Positions 1-6,764 are shown, counted from the stretch's first letter. The stretch: 14,165 nucleotides of DNA from an uncultured Ruminococcus sp. (GCA_947176685.1 CAMWRL010000027.1:1-14165), one strand, 5' to 3'. Notes: generated by a model from the sequence alone, not told the origin. Numbers and translations: made by a program.

Positions 1-1010
1 CATGTACTGCGGCGGTATCGTTATCCTCATCTGTGCGTATGATGAGACAGAAAGATGACGACAGCTACATACCGACAAATGCCGCTAATCAGGAGTTTTC
101 CGAACCGGAGCCGGAACAGGTAAATCAACCTGAAATTATTCCCTGTAAAAATGAGGAATCCGAACCGGATACGGAAGCTGAAGAAGAAACAGAAGAAGAA
201 AAAAAACCTGTTGAACTGGATTTGCCGTTGTATGATTATGTGCCGTCAAACTCCGGAATGACTGAACCGGCTAAACTGCTTATGAACCGCAACAACGATG
301 CTGTCGGCTGGCTGAAGATAAACGGCACTCAGGTAAATTATCCGGTACTTATCGACCCCGGTGAAATTTTTCCGAATACAGGTTACGGAGACTCTTATGT
401 TGAATACAATGCCTACTATCTGAAGCATAATATTGACAGGGTGTGGACTTTTGACGGTAATATATTTATGGACTGCCGTGATAATTTCGGCAGCGATGAA
501 GACCAGCAGTCCGAAAATATAGTAATATATGGTCATAATATGCTTAACGGCTCGCAGTTCGGCAATCTGGGACGCTACAGGGAAAACGGTTATTATTATA
601 CAAACCCGTTTGTATATCTCAGCTCAAACTACAAAGACTATGAATATGTAATTGTTTCGTACTGCATCACAAGCGGTAACGCTGATACTGATTTCCGCTA
701 TTGGGATATGCAAGAACTTGATACTCAGGAAGACTTCGATTATTATGTCAACAGAATAAAACGTGACCAGTTTCACGATACAGGAGTTGACATCAAATAT
801 GGCGACAAACTGCTTACATTGTCCACCTGCTACTCCGATGCTGATAACTCAAGATTCATAGTCCTTGCAAGAAGACTCAGGGACGGCGAAGTTGCAGGAG
901 ACTTTTCGACTATCCAGAAAACTCCTCCCATACAGAACCGCAGCAAGCCGATTATTCAATTCAAAAATAAGGAGTTGTTGAAAAAATATTATGAACTCAG
1001 AGGTTTTTAA
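1..1010 (+). CDS. Class B sortase, 5' end cut off by window edge
   Basis: Membrane-anchored cysteine transpeptidase of the sortase family, which cleaves sorting signals of secreted proteins and joins them to peptidoglycan or pilins. The reading frame is open to the window edge (first whole codon at 3). A GTG at 33 has no ribosome binding site, so the true start and probable N-terminal membrane anchor lie upstream. Counting from codon 33, an acidic Glu/Pro-rich linker (about residues 20-62) leads to the catalytic domain. Catalytic His168 sits in IVIYGHNM, a class B hallmark, nucleophile Cys266 in TLSTC, and the conserved Arg is Arg274. The stop lies 20 bases inside the next gene, a SpoIID-like protein, which suggests co-translation. 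No sortase substrate with an obvious sorting signal is encoded in the window, so the target is unknown. Family call is firm; physiological role is not. Confidence 0.9.
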   Translation, partial: CTAAVSLSSSVRMMRQKDDDSYIPTNAANQEFSEPEPEQVNQPEIIPCKNEESEPDTEAEEETEEEKKPVELDLPLYDYVPSNSGMTEPAKLLMNRNNDAVGWLKINGTQVNYPVLIDPGEIFPNTGYGDSYVEYNAYYLKHNIDRVWTFDGNIFMDCRDNFGSDEDQQSENIVIYGHNMLNGSQFGNLGRYRENGYYYTNPFVYLSSNYKDYEYVIVSYCITSGNADTDFRYWDMQELDTQEDFDYYVNRIKRDQFHDTGVDIKYGDKLLTLSTCYSDADNSRFIVLARRLRDGEVAGDFSTIQKTPPIQNRSKPIIQFKNKELLKKYYELRGF

Positions 1011-2298
1011 ACGTATTTCTGTATTGACGTCTGCCGTGGTGATGTGTTCTGTGAGCTTGTGCGGACAGACTGCGGCTGCGGTCAACGATATGCCCTACAA
1101 TTACCAGAATCCATACGATACGGAGGTCTCAACTGACGTAGACTTACAAGGAGATATTCTGTCACCAGTTACAACAGCAATTCCCGAAGATACTTTAGCT
1201 GAAGTTACAATACCGACTGACAACGAACTTGTAACGCCTGTTGTTACTGCTCCGCAGTCTTCCGGCAGAAAAAAGGCTTCTATAAACAGCTATGATTCAA
1301 GTCTTTCGGCTGTAAGCTATGAACTTTCATATCCGGAGTACACCTATGAAGAAGATTTTTCAAATTATACTTCCGGTCAGCAGTACGAACAGGCTAAAAA
1401 GGAGATTATAGTTTCTTTTCGTATCGCAAATCCTGTTACTTCCGTTAAGCGTGCCGAAAACGCAGATGTTACACAGGTGGGACACGTTGGGGAAATTCCG
1501 GTATCGCACAATAAAGATGTTTCGTCTGAGATGTCAGGTGAGTTTACGTTTGTAACGTACGGTTGGGGACACGGTGTCGGAATGAGTCAGAACGGTGCGG
1601 ACTTCTATGCAACTTATGCTGGCTGGTCGTATCAGGATATTCTCGCACACTATTATCCGAATACCTATTTAATGAATACCGGTCTTACCGAATACGAGGA
1701 ACTCACCATAAACGGCGAGCCTGCCGGAGATACGGTTTCGGTAGTTGCTCAGATTGTAAACAGGGAAATCGGCGGTTCAATGAACTACGAGGCTATAAAG
1801 GCACAGGCAGTTGCAGTATATACCTATCTGAAATATCATAATGACGATTCCGCAGACCTTCTGGGCAAGCCCGACCCTCCGCAGGTTGTTATTGACGCCT
1901 GTACGGACGTTTTAGGCGAAGCCCTCTATTATAACGGCAGTTATGCCTTGACTATGTTCTCAGCATCAACCGGAGGCTGTTCCGCAAACTGCGGCGAGGT
2001 TTTCTATGCTGATATTCCGTATCTGATAAGTGTTCCAAGCGACTATGACGAACTTTATGACCCTCATTACGGAACAGTTACATATTATCCGGCTTCAGAA
2101 GTGAAACGTCTTATTGAAGCCGAATATAATATAACTCTGTCCGATGACCCCGGTAACTGGATTCAGCCGGTGTACTCCACGCAGACAGGTTATGTGACTG
2201 ATGTCAATATAGACAATCAACTGTCAATAAGAGGTTATGAACTGAAACTTCTCCTTGACCTCAAATCGTCAAAATTCAATCTTACATATACATACTAA
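991..2298 (+). CDS. Secreted SpoIID/LytB-domain protein with apparently permuted domain
   Basis: SpoIID proteins are lytic transglycosylases that cut the glycan strands of peptidoglycan. This 435-residue protein has a signal peptide (basic MNSEVFKR, hydrophobic core, small residues TAAA around 27-30), then a Thr/Pro-rich low-complexity segment to about residue 100. The SpoIID-type segments follow in an unusual order. GWGHGVGMSQNGA, normally near the C-terminus, lies at 191-203 and is followed by a segment ending AHYYPNTYL. Then come NREIGGSMNYEAIKAQAVA (257-275), FSASTGG (323-329), IPYLISV and finally LDLKSSKFNL near the C-terminus. In Bacillus SpoIID the GHG segment follows the LDLKSSDF-like segment, so the order looks circularly permuted. 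Glu259 matches the position of the proposed catalytic Glu. Cys330 and Cys334 form a CxxxC pair. The ATG at 991 is preceded by AAGGAG (969-974) with a long 16-base spacer; an in-frame TGA lies just upstream (979-981). It is probably co-expressed with the sortase. Enzymatic activity is inferred. Confidence 0.85.
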   Translation: MNSEVFKRISVLTSAVVMCSVSLCGQTAAAVNDMPYNYQNPYDTEVSTDVDLQGDILSPVTTAIPEDTLAEVTIPTDNELVTPVVTAPQSSGRKKASINSYDSSLSAVSYELSYPEYTYEEDFSNYTSGQQYEQAKKEIIVSFRIANPVTSVKRAENADVTQVGHVGEIPVSHNKDVSSEMSGEFTFVTYGWGHGVGMSQNGADFYATYAGWSYQDILAHYYPNTYLMNTGLTEYEELTINGEPAGDTVSVVAQIVNREIGGSMNYEAIKAQAVAVYTYLKYHNDDSADLLGKPDPPQVVIDACTDVLGEALYYNGSYALTMFSASTGGCSANCGEVFYADIPYLISVPSDYDELYDPHYGTVTYYPASEVKRLIEAEYNITLSDDPGNWIQPVYSTQTGYVTDVNIDNQLSIRGYELKLLLDLKSSKFNLTYTY

Positions 2299-2304
2299 AT
2301 ATAC

Positions 2305-2357
2305 AGGTCTCCGGACATAGGAATTTTTTTCAGTGTGTCTGGAGACTTGATTTCTTT
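2305..2357 (+). terminator. Probable terminator after the sortase/SpoIID-like unit
   Basis: A stem of about 14 pairs (2305-2318 with 2335-2348, core GTCTCCGGACA against TGTCTGGAGAC, a few G-U pairs) starts seven bases after the stop codon. The loop is large (16 bases) and contains a T run; the 3' flank GATTTCTTT is only moderately T-rich, so termination may be imperfect. Confidence 0.55.
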
Positions 2358-2434
2358 ACCCTGCGGTCAAGAGTAAAATAAATTAATAAACTTCCTGAAC
2401 GTATGTTCTGTATATGCGCCGTCTGAAACCTTTT

Positions 2435-2460
2435 TTGTAATTATTGCCGAAAAATTACAA
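2435..2460. repeat. Perfect inverted repeat upstream of the rsmH promoter
   Basis: TTGTAATT (2435-2442) and AATTACAA (2453-2460) are exact reverse complements separated by 10 bases. The repeat is not followed by a T tract on either strand, so it does not look like a terminator. Its position about 35 bases upstream of the -35 element would suit a regulator site, but its AT-richness makes chance plausible. Confidence 0.35.
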
Positions 2461-2488
2461 TGATTTCGGGTTGACAATTGTAGATTAT

Positions 2489-2519
2489 TACATCTTGATA
2501 ATTTATTACTTAAGATGTA
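2489..2519. promoter_or_regulatory. Operator-like inverted repeat spanning the rsmH promoter
   Basis: TACATCTT (2489-2496) and AAGATGTA (2512-2519) are perfect reverse complements with a 15-base spacer, giving half-site centres 23 bases apart, about two helical turns. One arm touches the -35 and the other overlaps the first two bases of the -10 element. This geometry fits a repressor operator. No regulator gene is present in the window to assign to it. Confidence 0.4.
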
Positions 2520-2523
2520 TAAT
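2495..2523 (+). promoter_or_regulatory. Housekeeping-type promoter for rsmH-ftsL
   Basis: TTGATA (2495-2500) and a consensus TATAAT (2518-2523) are separated by exactly 17 bases, the best sigma-A-type match in this gap. Transcription would begin near 2530, leaving a leader of roughly 100 bases before rsmH. A separate TTGACA at 2471-2476 lacks a well-spaced -10. The gap 2299-2631 otherwise holds the upstream terminator, inverted repeats and a leader hairpin; I see no gene in it. Confidence 0.75.
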
Positions 2524-2531
2524 TAATATAA

Positions 2532-2553
2532 GGCAGAAAAACTTTTTTCTGCC
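2532..2553 (+). other. Hairpin at the predicted 5' end of the rsmH transcript
   Basis: GGCAGAAA (2532-2539) pairs with TTTCTGCC (2546-2553) around a six-base loop, beginning two bases after the predicted transcription start. A 5'-terminal stem-loop of this kind commonly protects mRNA against 5'-dependent decay. It is not followed by a T tract and so is not a terminator. Function is inferred. Confidence 0.45.
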
Positions 2554-2631
2554 GCATAAGAGCGTACAGAAACAAGACTTTTTTCATTGTCAGCATTCGG
2601 CTCTATTCTTTAATTCAGGAGATGTTTTTTT

Positions 2632-3567
2632 ATGAAATTCAGTCACGTTCCCGTTATGCTCACAAAATGTATTGACGCTCTCGCCATACGTCCGGACGGT
2701 ATTTATGTTGACGGTACTGCCGGCGGCGCAGGACATTCATCGGCTATCGCTTCGCATCTCAGCGAAAACGGCAGACTTATTGCCATTGACCGTGACCCCG
2801 ATGCTGTCGCCGTTGCTGCGGAAAGACTTTCGGTTTACAGTATGGCTCAGGTGGTGAAAAGCAATTACTCCGATATTCGGAAAGTTCTTGACAGTCTTGA
2901 CATTGACAGAGTTGACGGTATTCTCCTTGATTTGGGAGTGTCCTCATATCAGCTTGACGAGGGTAGCAGAGGGTTTTCGTACCACACAGACGCTCCCCTT
3001 GATATGCGTATGGAAAAACAGGGAATCAGTGCCGCAGATATTGTAAACACTTACTCTCAGCAGGAACTTGCAAAAATTATCTTTGAATACGGTGAAGAAA
3101 AGTTTTCACGCAGAATCGCTGAAAATATCGTTAAAAAAAGGGAAGTATCTCCCATTGAAACCACTTTGCAGCTTGCCGACATAATAAGGCAGAGCGTTCC
3201 GCAAAAGGCAAGGCGTGACAAGAATCCGTGCAAAAAAACTTTTCAGGCTATAAGAATAGCCGTCAACGGTGAGCTGGAGCACCTGTCCAAAGGTCTTGAC
3301 GAGGCTTTCTACAGTCTCAGGGCAGGCGGAAGACTTGCTGTTATAACTTTCCATTCACTTGAAGACAGACTTGTCAAACAACGTTTTGCAGGCTGGTGCA
3401 GGGGCTGTATATGTCCGCCGGATTTTCCGCAGTGCGTGTGCGGTCACAAGCCGGAGGGCGTACTTGTCAACAGAAAACCTCTTGAAGCTGACCAGCAGGA
3501 ACTTGAGGAAAACAACAGAAGCAGAAGTGCAAGATTAAGGATTATTGAAAGGAGTGCAGATTTATGA
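2632..3567 (+). CDS. rsmH: 16S rRNA (cytosine(1402)-N(4))-methyltransferase RsmH (MraW)
   Basis: Cytoplasmic SAM-dependent enzyme that methylates N4 of C1402 in the 16S rRNA decoding centre. At 311 residues it has the usual family length. Visible signatures are the SAM-binding motif VDGTAGGAGHS (26-36), LLDLGVSSYQLD (99-110), FRIAVNGEL-like segment in the form AIRIAVNGELE, the FHSLEDR motif (240-246), the cysteine-bearing CICPPDFPQCVCG segment and the C-terminal RSRSARLRIIER. The ATG at 2632 follows AGGAG (2617-2621) with a 10-base spacer. It opens a cluster normally begun by mraZ, which is missing immediately upstream here. Its stop overlaps the ftsL-like start by four bases (ATGA), implying translational coupling. 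Confidence 0.97.
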   Translation: MKFSHVPVMLTKCIDALAIRPDGIYVDGTAGGAGHSSAIASHLSENGRLIAIDRDPDAVAVAAERLSVYSMAQVVKSNYSDIRKVLDSLDIDRVDGILLDLGVSSYQLDEGSRGFSYHTDAPLDMRMEKQGISAADIVNTYSQQELAKIIFEYGEEKFSRRIAENIVKKREVSPIETTLQLADIIRQSVPQKARRDKNPCKKTFQAIRIAVNGELEHLSKGLDEAFYSLRAGGRLAVITFHSLEDRLVKQRFAGWCRGCICPPDFPQCVCGHKPEGVLVNRKPLEADQQELEENNRSRSARLRIIERSADL

Positions 3568-4103
3568 CCGGAAGTAATGCAGCATACAAATACTCTGAAC
3601 CTGAAAACGATGATTTTCAGCAGGAAGAAGTTACCGAATCACAGAAAGAAAAGACAGCCGCTGAAAATGCAAGGAAAAAAATTGAACTTAAAAACAACAA
3701 TGTCAGTCGGTACAGTGAAGCTCCAGACAACGAAAGTAAAACCGGTTCTGTACTTATGATAGTTATTGTTTCAGTACTTGCAGCGGCATTGCTGGGTTCA
3801 GTAATATATACACTGGACAGGCGCAACACAGTTTACAACAAAGTAACTTCACTCAACAAGCAGTTAAGCCTTGCAGAAGCCGAAAACGTGCGTCTGCAAT
3901 CGGAACTGGAAAGCAAGATGTCCGCAAAAAACGTTGAAGACTATGCGGAAAACGTGCTGGGTATGAAAAAAATGGATTCCTCACAAATCAAGTACATAAA
4001 AACTCAGACTGATGACGTGGTGAATATTCCGGAACAGAAAAAAGGTTTCTTTGCTAAGGTGAAAGGCTTTTTTGATAACTGCGTGGAATATTTCAGAGGG
4101 TAG
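3564..4103 (+). CDS. ftsL: FtsL-like cell division protein
   Basis: A small bitopic divisome protein, recognised by architecture and position more than by sequence. The 179 residues comprise a charged cytoplasmic segment (1-60), one transmembrane helix (about 61-84), an extracellular coiled-coil stretch (about 86-120) and the AENVLGM motif (128-134) typical of the FtsL/DivIC family. In Firmicutes FtsL lies between rsmH and the division PBP and forms a complex with DivIB and DivIC that supports FtsW and its PBP. The start overlaps the rsmH stop as ATGA, with AAAGGAG at 3548-3554. It is longer than typical FtsL because of the N-terminal segment and a C-terminal extension ending in an aromatic and basic stretch (GFFAKVKGFFDN, 161-172) that could be an amphipathic helix. 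A DivIC-type paralogue is the main alternative name. Confidence 0.82.
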   Translation: MTGSNAAYKYSEPENDDFQQEEVTESQKEKTAAENARKKIELKNNNVSRYSEAPDNESKTGSVLMIVIVSVLAAALLGSVIYTLDRRNTVYNKVTSLNKQLSLAEAENVRLQSELESKMSAKNVEDYAENVLGMKKMDSSQIKYIKTQTDDVVNIPEQKKGFFAKVKGFFDNCVEYFRG

Positions 4104-4141
4104 CTCCAATATAAATATATTATGGACTGCCTGTTATAGTT

Positions 4142-4170
4142 TTTTCGGCGATAAAGATATATGCCGGAAA
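4142..4170 (+). other. Stem-loop downstream of ftsL
   Basis: TTTTCGGC (4142-4149) pairs with GCCGGAAA (4163-4170), one G-U pair, around a 13-base loop. An extended -10-like sequence, TGTTATAGT (4132-4140), lies just upstream without a convincing -35, so this could be near the 5' end of a separate leader or simply part of the ftsL 3' untranslated region. No known riboswitch class is recognised. Confidence 0.3.
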
Positions 4171-4208
4171 TCTTAATTATGTAGAACATCGGAGATACAG
4201 CGAGTGGT

Positions 4209-4235
4209 CGGAATATCGGAAAACTTTCCGTTCCG
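4209..4235 (+). promoter_or_regulatory. Alternative stem that would mask the ftsL terminator arm
   Basis: Two CGGAA copies (4209-4213, 4217-4221, separated by TAT) are each complementary to one of two adjacent TTCCG copies (4226-4230, 4231-4235). Together they can form a 10-pair stem with a 3-base bulge and a 4-base AACT loop. The 3' half covers 4228-4235, which is most of the 5' arm of the terminator at 4228-4260, so the two folds exclude each other. This resembles an antiterminator. The terminator stem is longer and probably more stable; any regulation is inference. Confidence 0.35.
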
Positions 4236-4268
4236 GAGCATGCCATAAACTCCGGAACGGCGTTTTTT
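4228..4268 (+). terminator. Strong intrinsic terminator between ftsL and the PBP gene
   Basis: CCGTTCCGGAG (4228-4238) and CTCCGGAACGG (4250-4260) form a perfect 11-pair GC-rich stem with an 11-base loop, followed by CG and TTTTTT (4263-4268). This is the clearest terminator in the window. It divides the dcw cluster into an rsmH-ftsL unit and a PBP-to-divIB unit, unless it is bypassed. Confidence 0.85.
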
Positions 4269-4343
4269 CCACGCTTGAAATGCGAAATCCTTCGTCGTAT
4301 CGAAAGAATCGGACATCACTATAAAAATAGAAAAGATGTTCAC

Positions 4344-4380
4344 AAGGCGGGGCTTTATTTTACCCTGCCTTATTCTGTTT
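4344..4380 (+). promoter_or_regulatory. Terminator-like hairpin in the PBP leader
   Basis: AAGGCGGGG (4344-4352) pairs with CCCTGCCTT (4363-4371), nine pairs including one G-U, with a 10-base loop, then a T-rich flank TATTCTGTTTT (to about 4381). It ends about 33 bases before the PBP start codon. It may be a weak terminator or attenuator. A TATAAA at 4320-4325 could be a -10 for the downstream operon, but no good -35 accompanies it, and the operon promoter is unidentified. The gap 4104-4413 holds only these signals and no gene I can support. Confidence 0.4.
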
Positions 4381-4413
4381 TATGCAAAATCACAACAGAA
4401 AGGACTGACAGAT

Positions 4414-6744
4414 ATGGCAGTAAAGCATATTCCTATTAAAAAAATGAAATTCCGTGTAAGAGTTGTAATGACACTGGTCTTTTTTCTGCTGTTTCTTGTG
4501 GTAGCAATAAACTTTTTTCACATTTCAGTGACTCAGAACAAGAAATATCAGGAAATGGCTAATGACCTGCATTTCGGCTCTATACTTATATCGGCACACA
4601 GAGGGTCTATATACGATTCCAAAGGTGCAACCCTTGCTAAAAGTGCCTCTGTATATAAAGTCTTCCTTGACCCCTGCCAGTTTCAGAAAGAACTGAAGTC
4701 GCTTCAGGAGTCAATAGACGCCAGAAACAAAAAGAAACTTGACGGCAGCTACAAAGCAGAATATGACAGTGACGGCAATGAAAAAAATCCTCTGCCGGAA
4801 TCAGCAGAAGCTTTCCGGAATGAAGCTGTAATCTTTCTTTCTGAAAAACTCGGTATAACACCTCAGGAAGTTACCGAAGCTATGGATGCAAATAACCAGT
4901 ACAGCATTCTACAGGACCAGGTTGAAAAACCGGTTGCCGATGAAGTTCTTGATTTTTTTGATAAATACGAGTTTATTTCGCTTAACGTTGAGGAAGATAC
5001 TAAAAGATACTATCCGCACAATGAACTTGCGGCATCTGTAATAGGTTTTACGTCAGCGAGCGGTGAAGGTATGTATGGTATTGAATCTTATTATGACGAT
5101 TACCTCGCAGGCGTGGACGGCAGAACTATTTCAGCCAAAGATTCCAACGGAAACGAACTCCCCTACAGGTACTCAAAGACTTATTCCGCCAAAAACGGCG
5201 ATGATATATATCTCACAATTGATACTGAAATTCAGTACTGTCTTGAAAAGAACCTTTCAGAAATGGTCAGCGAGTTTGAAGTCAAAAACCGTGCCTGCGC
5301 CATTCTTATGAACGTAAAGACGGGTGCAATTTACGGTATGGCTACAAATCCGAGTTTTGACCTCAACCATCCCTATGAAGTCGCTGACCCTATAGCAATA
5401 GAAAATATCTCAAAGCTTACCGGAGATGCGGCAAGCAAAGCAGTAGGAAACGCCCGTGAGGCTCAGTGGAAAAACAAGTGCGTTACGGAAATCTATGAAC
5501 CCGGCTCAGTTTTCAAGGTAATAACCAGTGCGGCGGCGATTGAAGAAAATCTCATAGATTTGGAAAACGATAATTTTTACTGTAACGGTTCAGTGACGTT
5601 TCCGGGAACTGCACCTATTCACTGTCACGACTGGGGCGGTCACGGAAGTCAGACCTTTCAGAAAGCCCTGACAAATTCCTGCAACCCTGCCTTTATGGAA
5701 ATAGGCGGTCGTCTAGGTATTGAAAAATTCTGTTACTATTATGACGCTTTCGGACTTCAGGAACGCACCGGAATAGACCTTCCGGCAGAGGGTGTCGGAA
5801 TAGGTTTTGAACCTGAAGATATGTCCGACGTTGACCTTGCTGTAAGTGCGTTCGGACAGGGCGATACCCTTACGCCAATGGAAATGATTACTTCATACTG
5901 CGCCGCTATAAACGGCGGTTATCTGCTTCAGCCGTATGTGGTTGACAGGATTGTTGATGAAGACGGAAATATTGTTTTCAGAAATGAAAGAACTGTACGC
6001 CGACAGGTTGTTTCAGAGGATACATCAGAAAAAGTCCGCACAGCACTGGGCAGGGTAGTAACCGACAACAACGGCGGCAATGTTACAATCAAGGGATATT
6101 CAATCGGCGGCAAGTCCGGTACGTCTGAACGTCTCAGCGTTGACAAGGACGAATACGGTGCATCATATGTATGCTTTACTCCGGTTGAAGACCCTGAAAT
6201 AATTCTGCTTGTCCTTGCGGATATGCCAAACGAGGAAATCGGCTATTATGGAAGCAAGGTTGCAGTACCTACCGCAAGGCACGTTCTGGAGGAAGTTCTG
6301 CCGTATCTGGGCTACTATCCGGAGTACACAGACGAGGAAGTTGAAAACCTTGATGTGAAAATTCCACTCCTTGAGGGGTCTATCAGTGACGCAAAATCCA
6401 CCCTTGAGGGTCTGGGCGTAAACTATGAAATTATCGGCAACGGCATTGAGGTTGTAGCACAGTCGCCGCAGACCGGTTCGTCCATAGCAAAGGGCGGATG
6501 CGTATATCTCTACACCGAAAAGGGCAACACTGTTGAATATACTACTGTTCCGGACGTAATGTACGTTTCGCCGGAAGTTGCCAATGAATCAATTGCATAT
6601 TGTCAGCTTAACTATGTTGCGAAAGGTGCTTCTGTCAAGCGACCCAACGCCACTGTAAACAGCCAGTCACCTCCGGCAGGTACAAGAGTTCCGGTCGGTA
6701 CGACTGTTGAGCTGGAATTTATCGTAAATGCAAATCAGGATTAA
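4414..6744 (+). CDS. Class B penicillin-binding protein, FtsI/PBP2x/SpoVD type, with PASTA domains
   Basis: Peptidoglycan DD-transpeptidase that crosslinks septal (or spore cortex) wall together with the SEDS polymerase encoded downstream. I place the start at ATG 4414, with AAAGGA (4399-4404) nine bases upstream; the frame extends to an ATG at 4336, but that start would pass through a leader hairpin and has no ribosome binding site. The 776-residue protein has one transmembrane anchor (about 17-37), a dimerisation domain beginning around HRGSIYD and containing RYYPHNELAASVIGF, and a transpeptidase domain. Active-site motifs are SVFK (365-368, nucleophile Ser365), SCN (422-424) and KSGT (567-570). 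Two PASTA-like repeats follow, about 648-710 and 711-776. It is the only PBP in the cluster, so a vegetative division role is likely. Bacillus has separate pbpB and spoVD genes here, so the exact orthologue is unsettled. It lies 20 bases before murE. Confidence 0.93.
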   Translation: MAVKHIPIKKMKFRVRVVMTLVFFLLFLVVAINFFHISVTQNKKYQEMANDLHFGSILISAHRGSIYDSKGATLAKSASVYKVFLDPCQFQKELKSLQESIDARNKKKLDGSYKAEYDSDGNEKNPLPESAEAFRNEAVIFLSEKLGITPQEVTEAMDANNQYSILQDQVEKPVADEVLDFFDKYEFISLNVEEDTKRYYPHNELAASVIGFTSASGEGMYGIESYYDDYLAGVDGRTISAKDSNGNELPYRYSKTYSAKNGDDIYLTIDTEIQYCLEKNLSEMVSEFEVKNRACAILMNVKTGAIYGMATNPSFDLNHPYEVADPIAIENISKLTGDAASKAVGNAREAQWKNKCVTEIYEPGSVFKVITSAAAIEENLIDLENDNFYCNGSVTFPGTAPIHCHDWGGHGSQTFQKALTNSCNPAFMEIGGRLGIEKFCYYYDAFGLQERTGIDLPAEGVGIGFEPEDMSDVDLAVSAFGQGDTLTPMEMITSYCAAINGGYLLQPYVVDRIVDEDGNIVFRNERTVRRQVVSEDTSEKVRTALGRVVTDNNGGNVTIKGYSIGGKSGTSERLSVDKDEYGASYVCFTPVEDPEIILLVLADMPNEEIGYYGSKVAVPTARHVLEEVLPYLGYYPEYTDEEVENLDVKIPLLEGSISDAKSTLEGLGVNYEIIGNGIEVVAQSPQTGSSIAKGGCVYLYTEKGNTVEYTTVPDVMYVSPEVANESIAYCQLNYVAKGASVKRPNATVNSQSPPAGTRVPVGTTVELEFIVNANQD

Positions 6745-6764
6745 CACGGAGGTGGATTGGTTTA

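Noticed and set aside
33..35. GTG at 33 as the sortase start
   Set aside because: No ribosome binding site precedes it and the frame is open to the window edge; the family needs an N-terminal membrane anchor that would lie upstream.
2444..2635. 63-residue + strand reading frame before rsmH
   Set aside because: It contains the rsmH promoter and leader hairpin, starts at a non-ATG codon without a ribosome binding site, and its product is low-complexity with no family resemblance.
4180..4270. T-box leader upstream of the PBP gene
   Set aside because: GAGTGGTCGG loosely recalls the T-box consensus, but the TGGAACCGCG-like element and a specifier domain are missing, and the downstream gene is not an amino acid gene.
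4275..4303. TTGAAA-17-TATCGA as promoter for the PBP operon
   Set aside because: The -10 matches only three of six consensus bases; too weak to annotate.
4336..4413. Upstream ATG extension of the PBP gene
   Set aside because: It would translate through the leader hairpin, has no ribosome binding site, and gives a Cys-bearing hydrophobic stretch before the real basic N-terminus; ATG 4414 has AAAGGA at good spacing.
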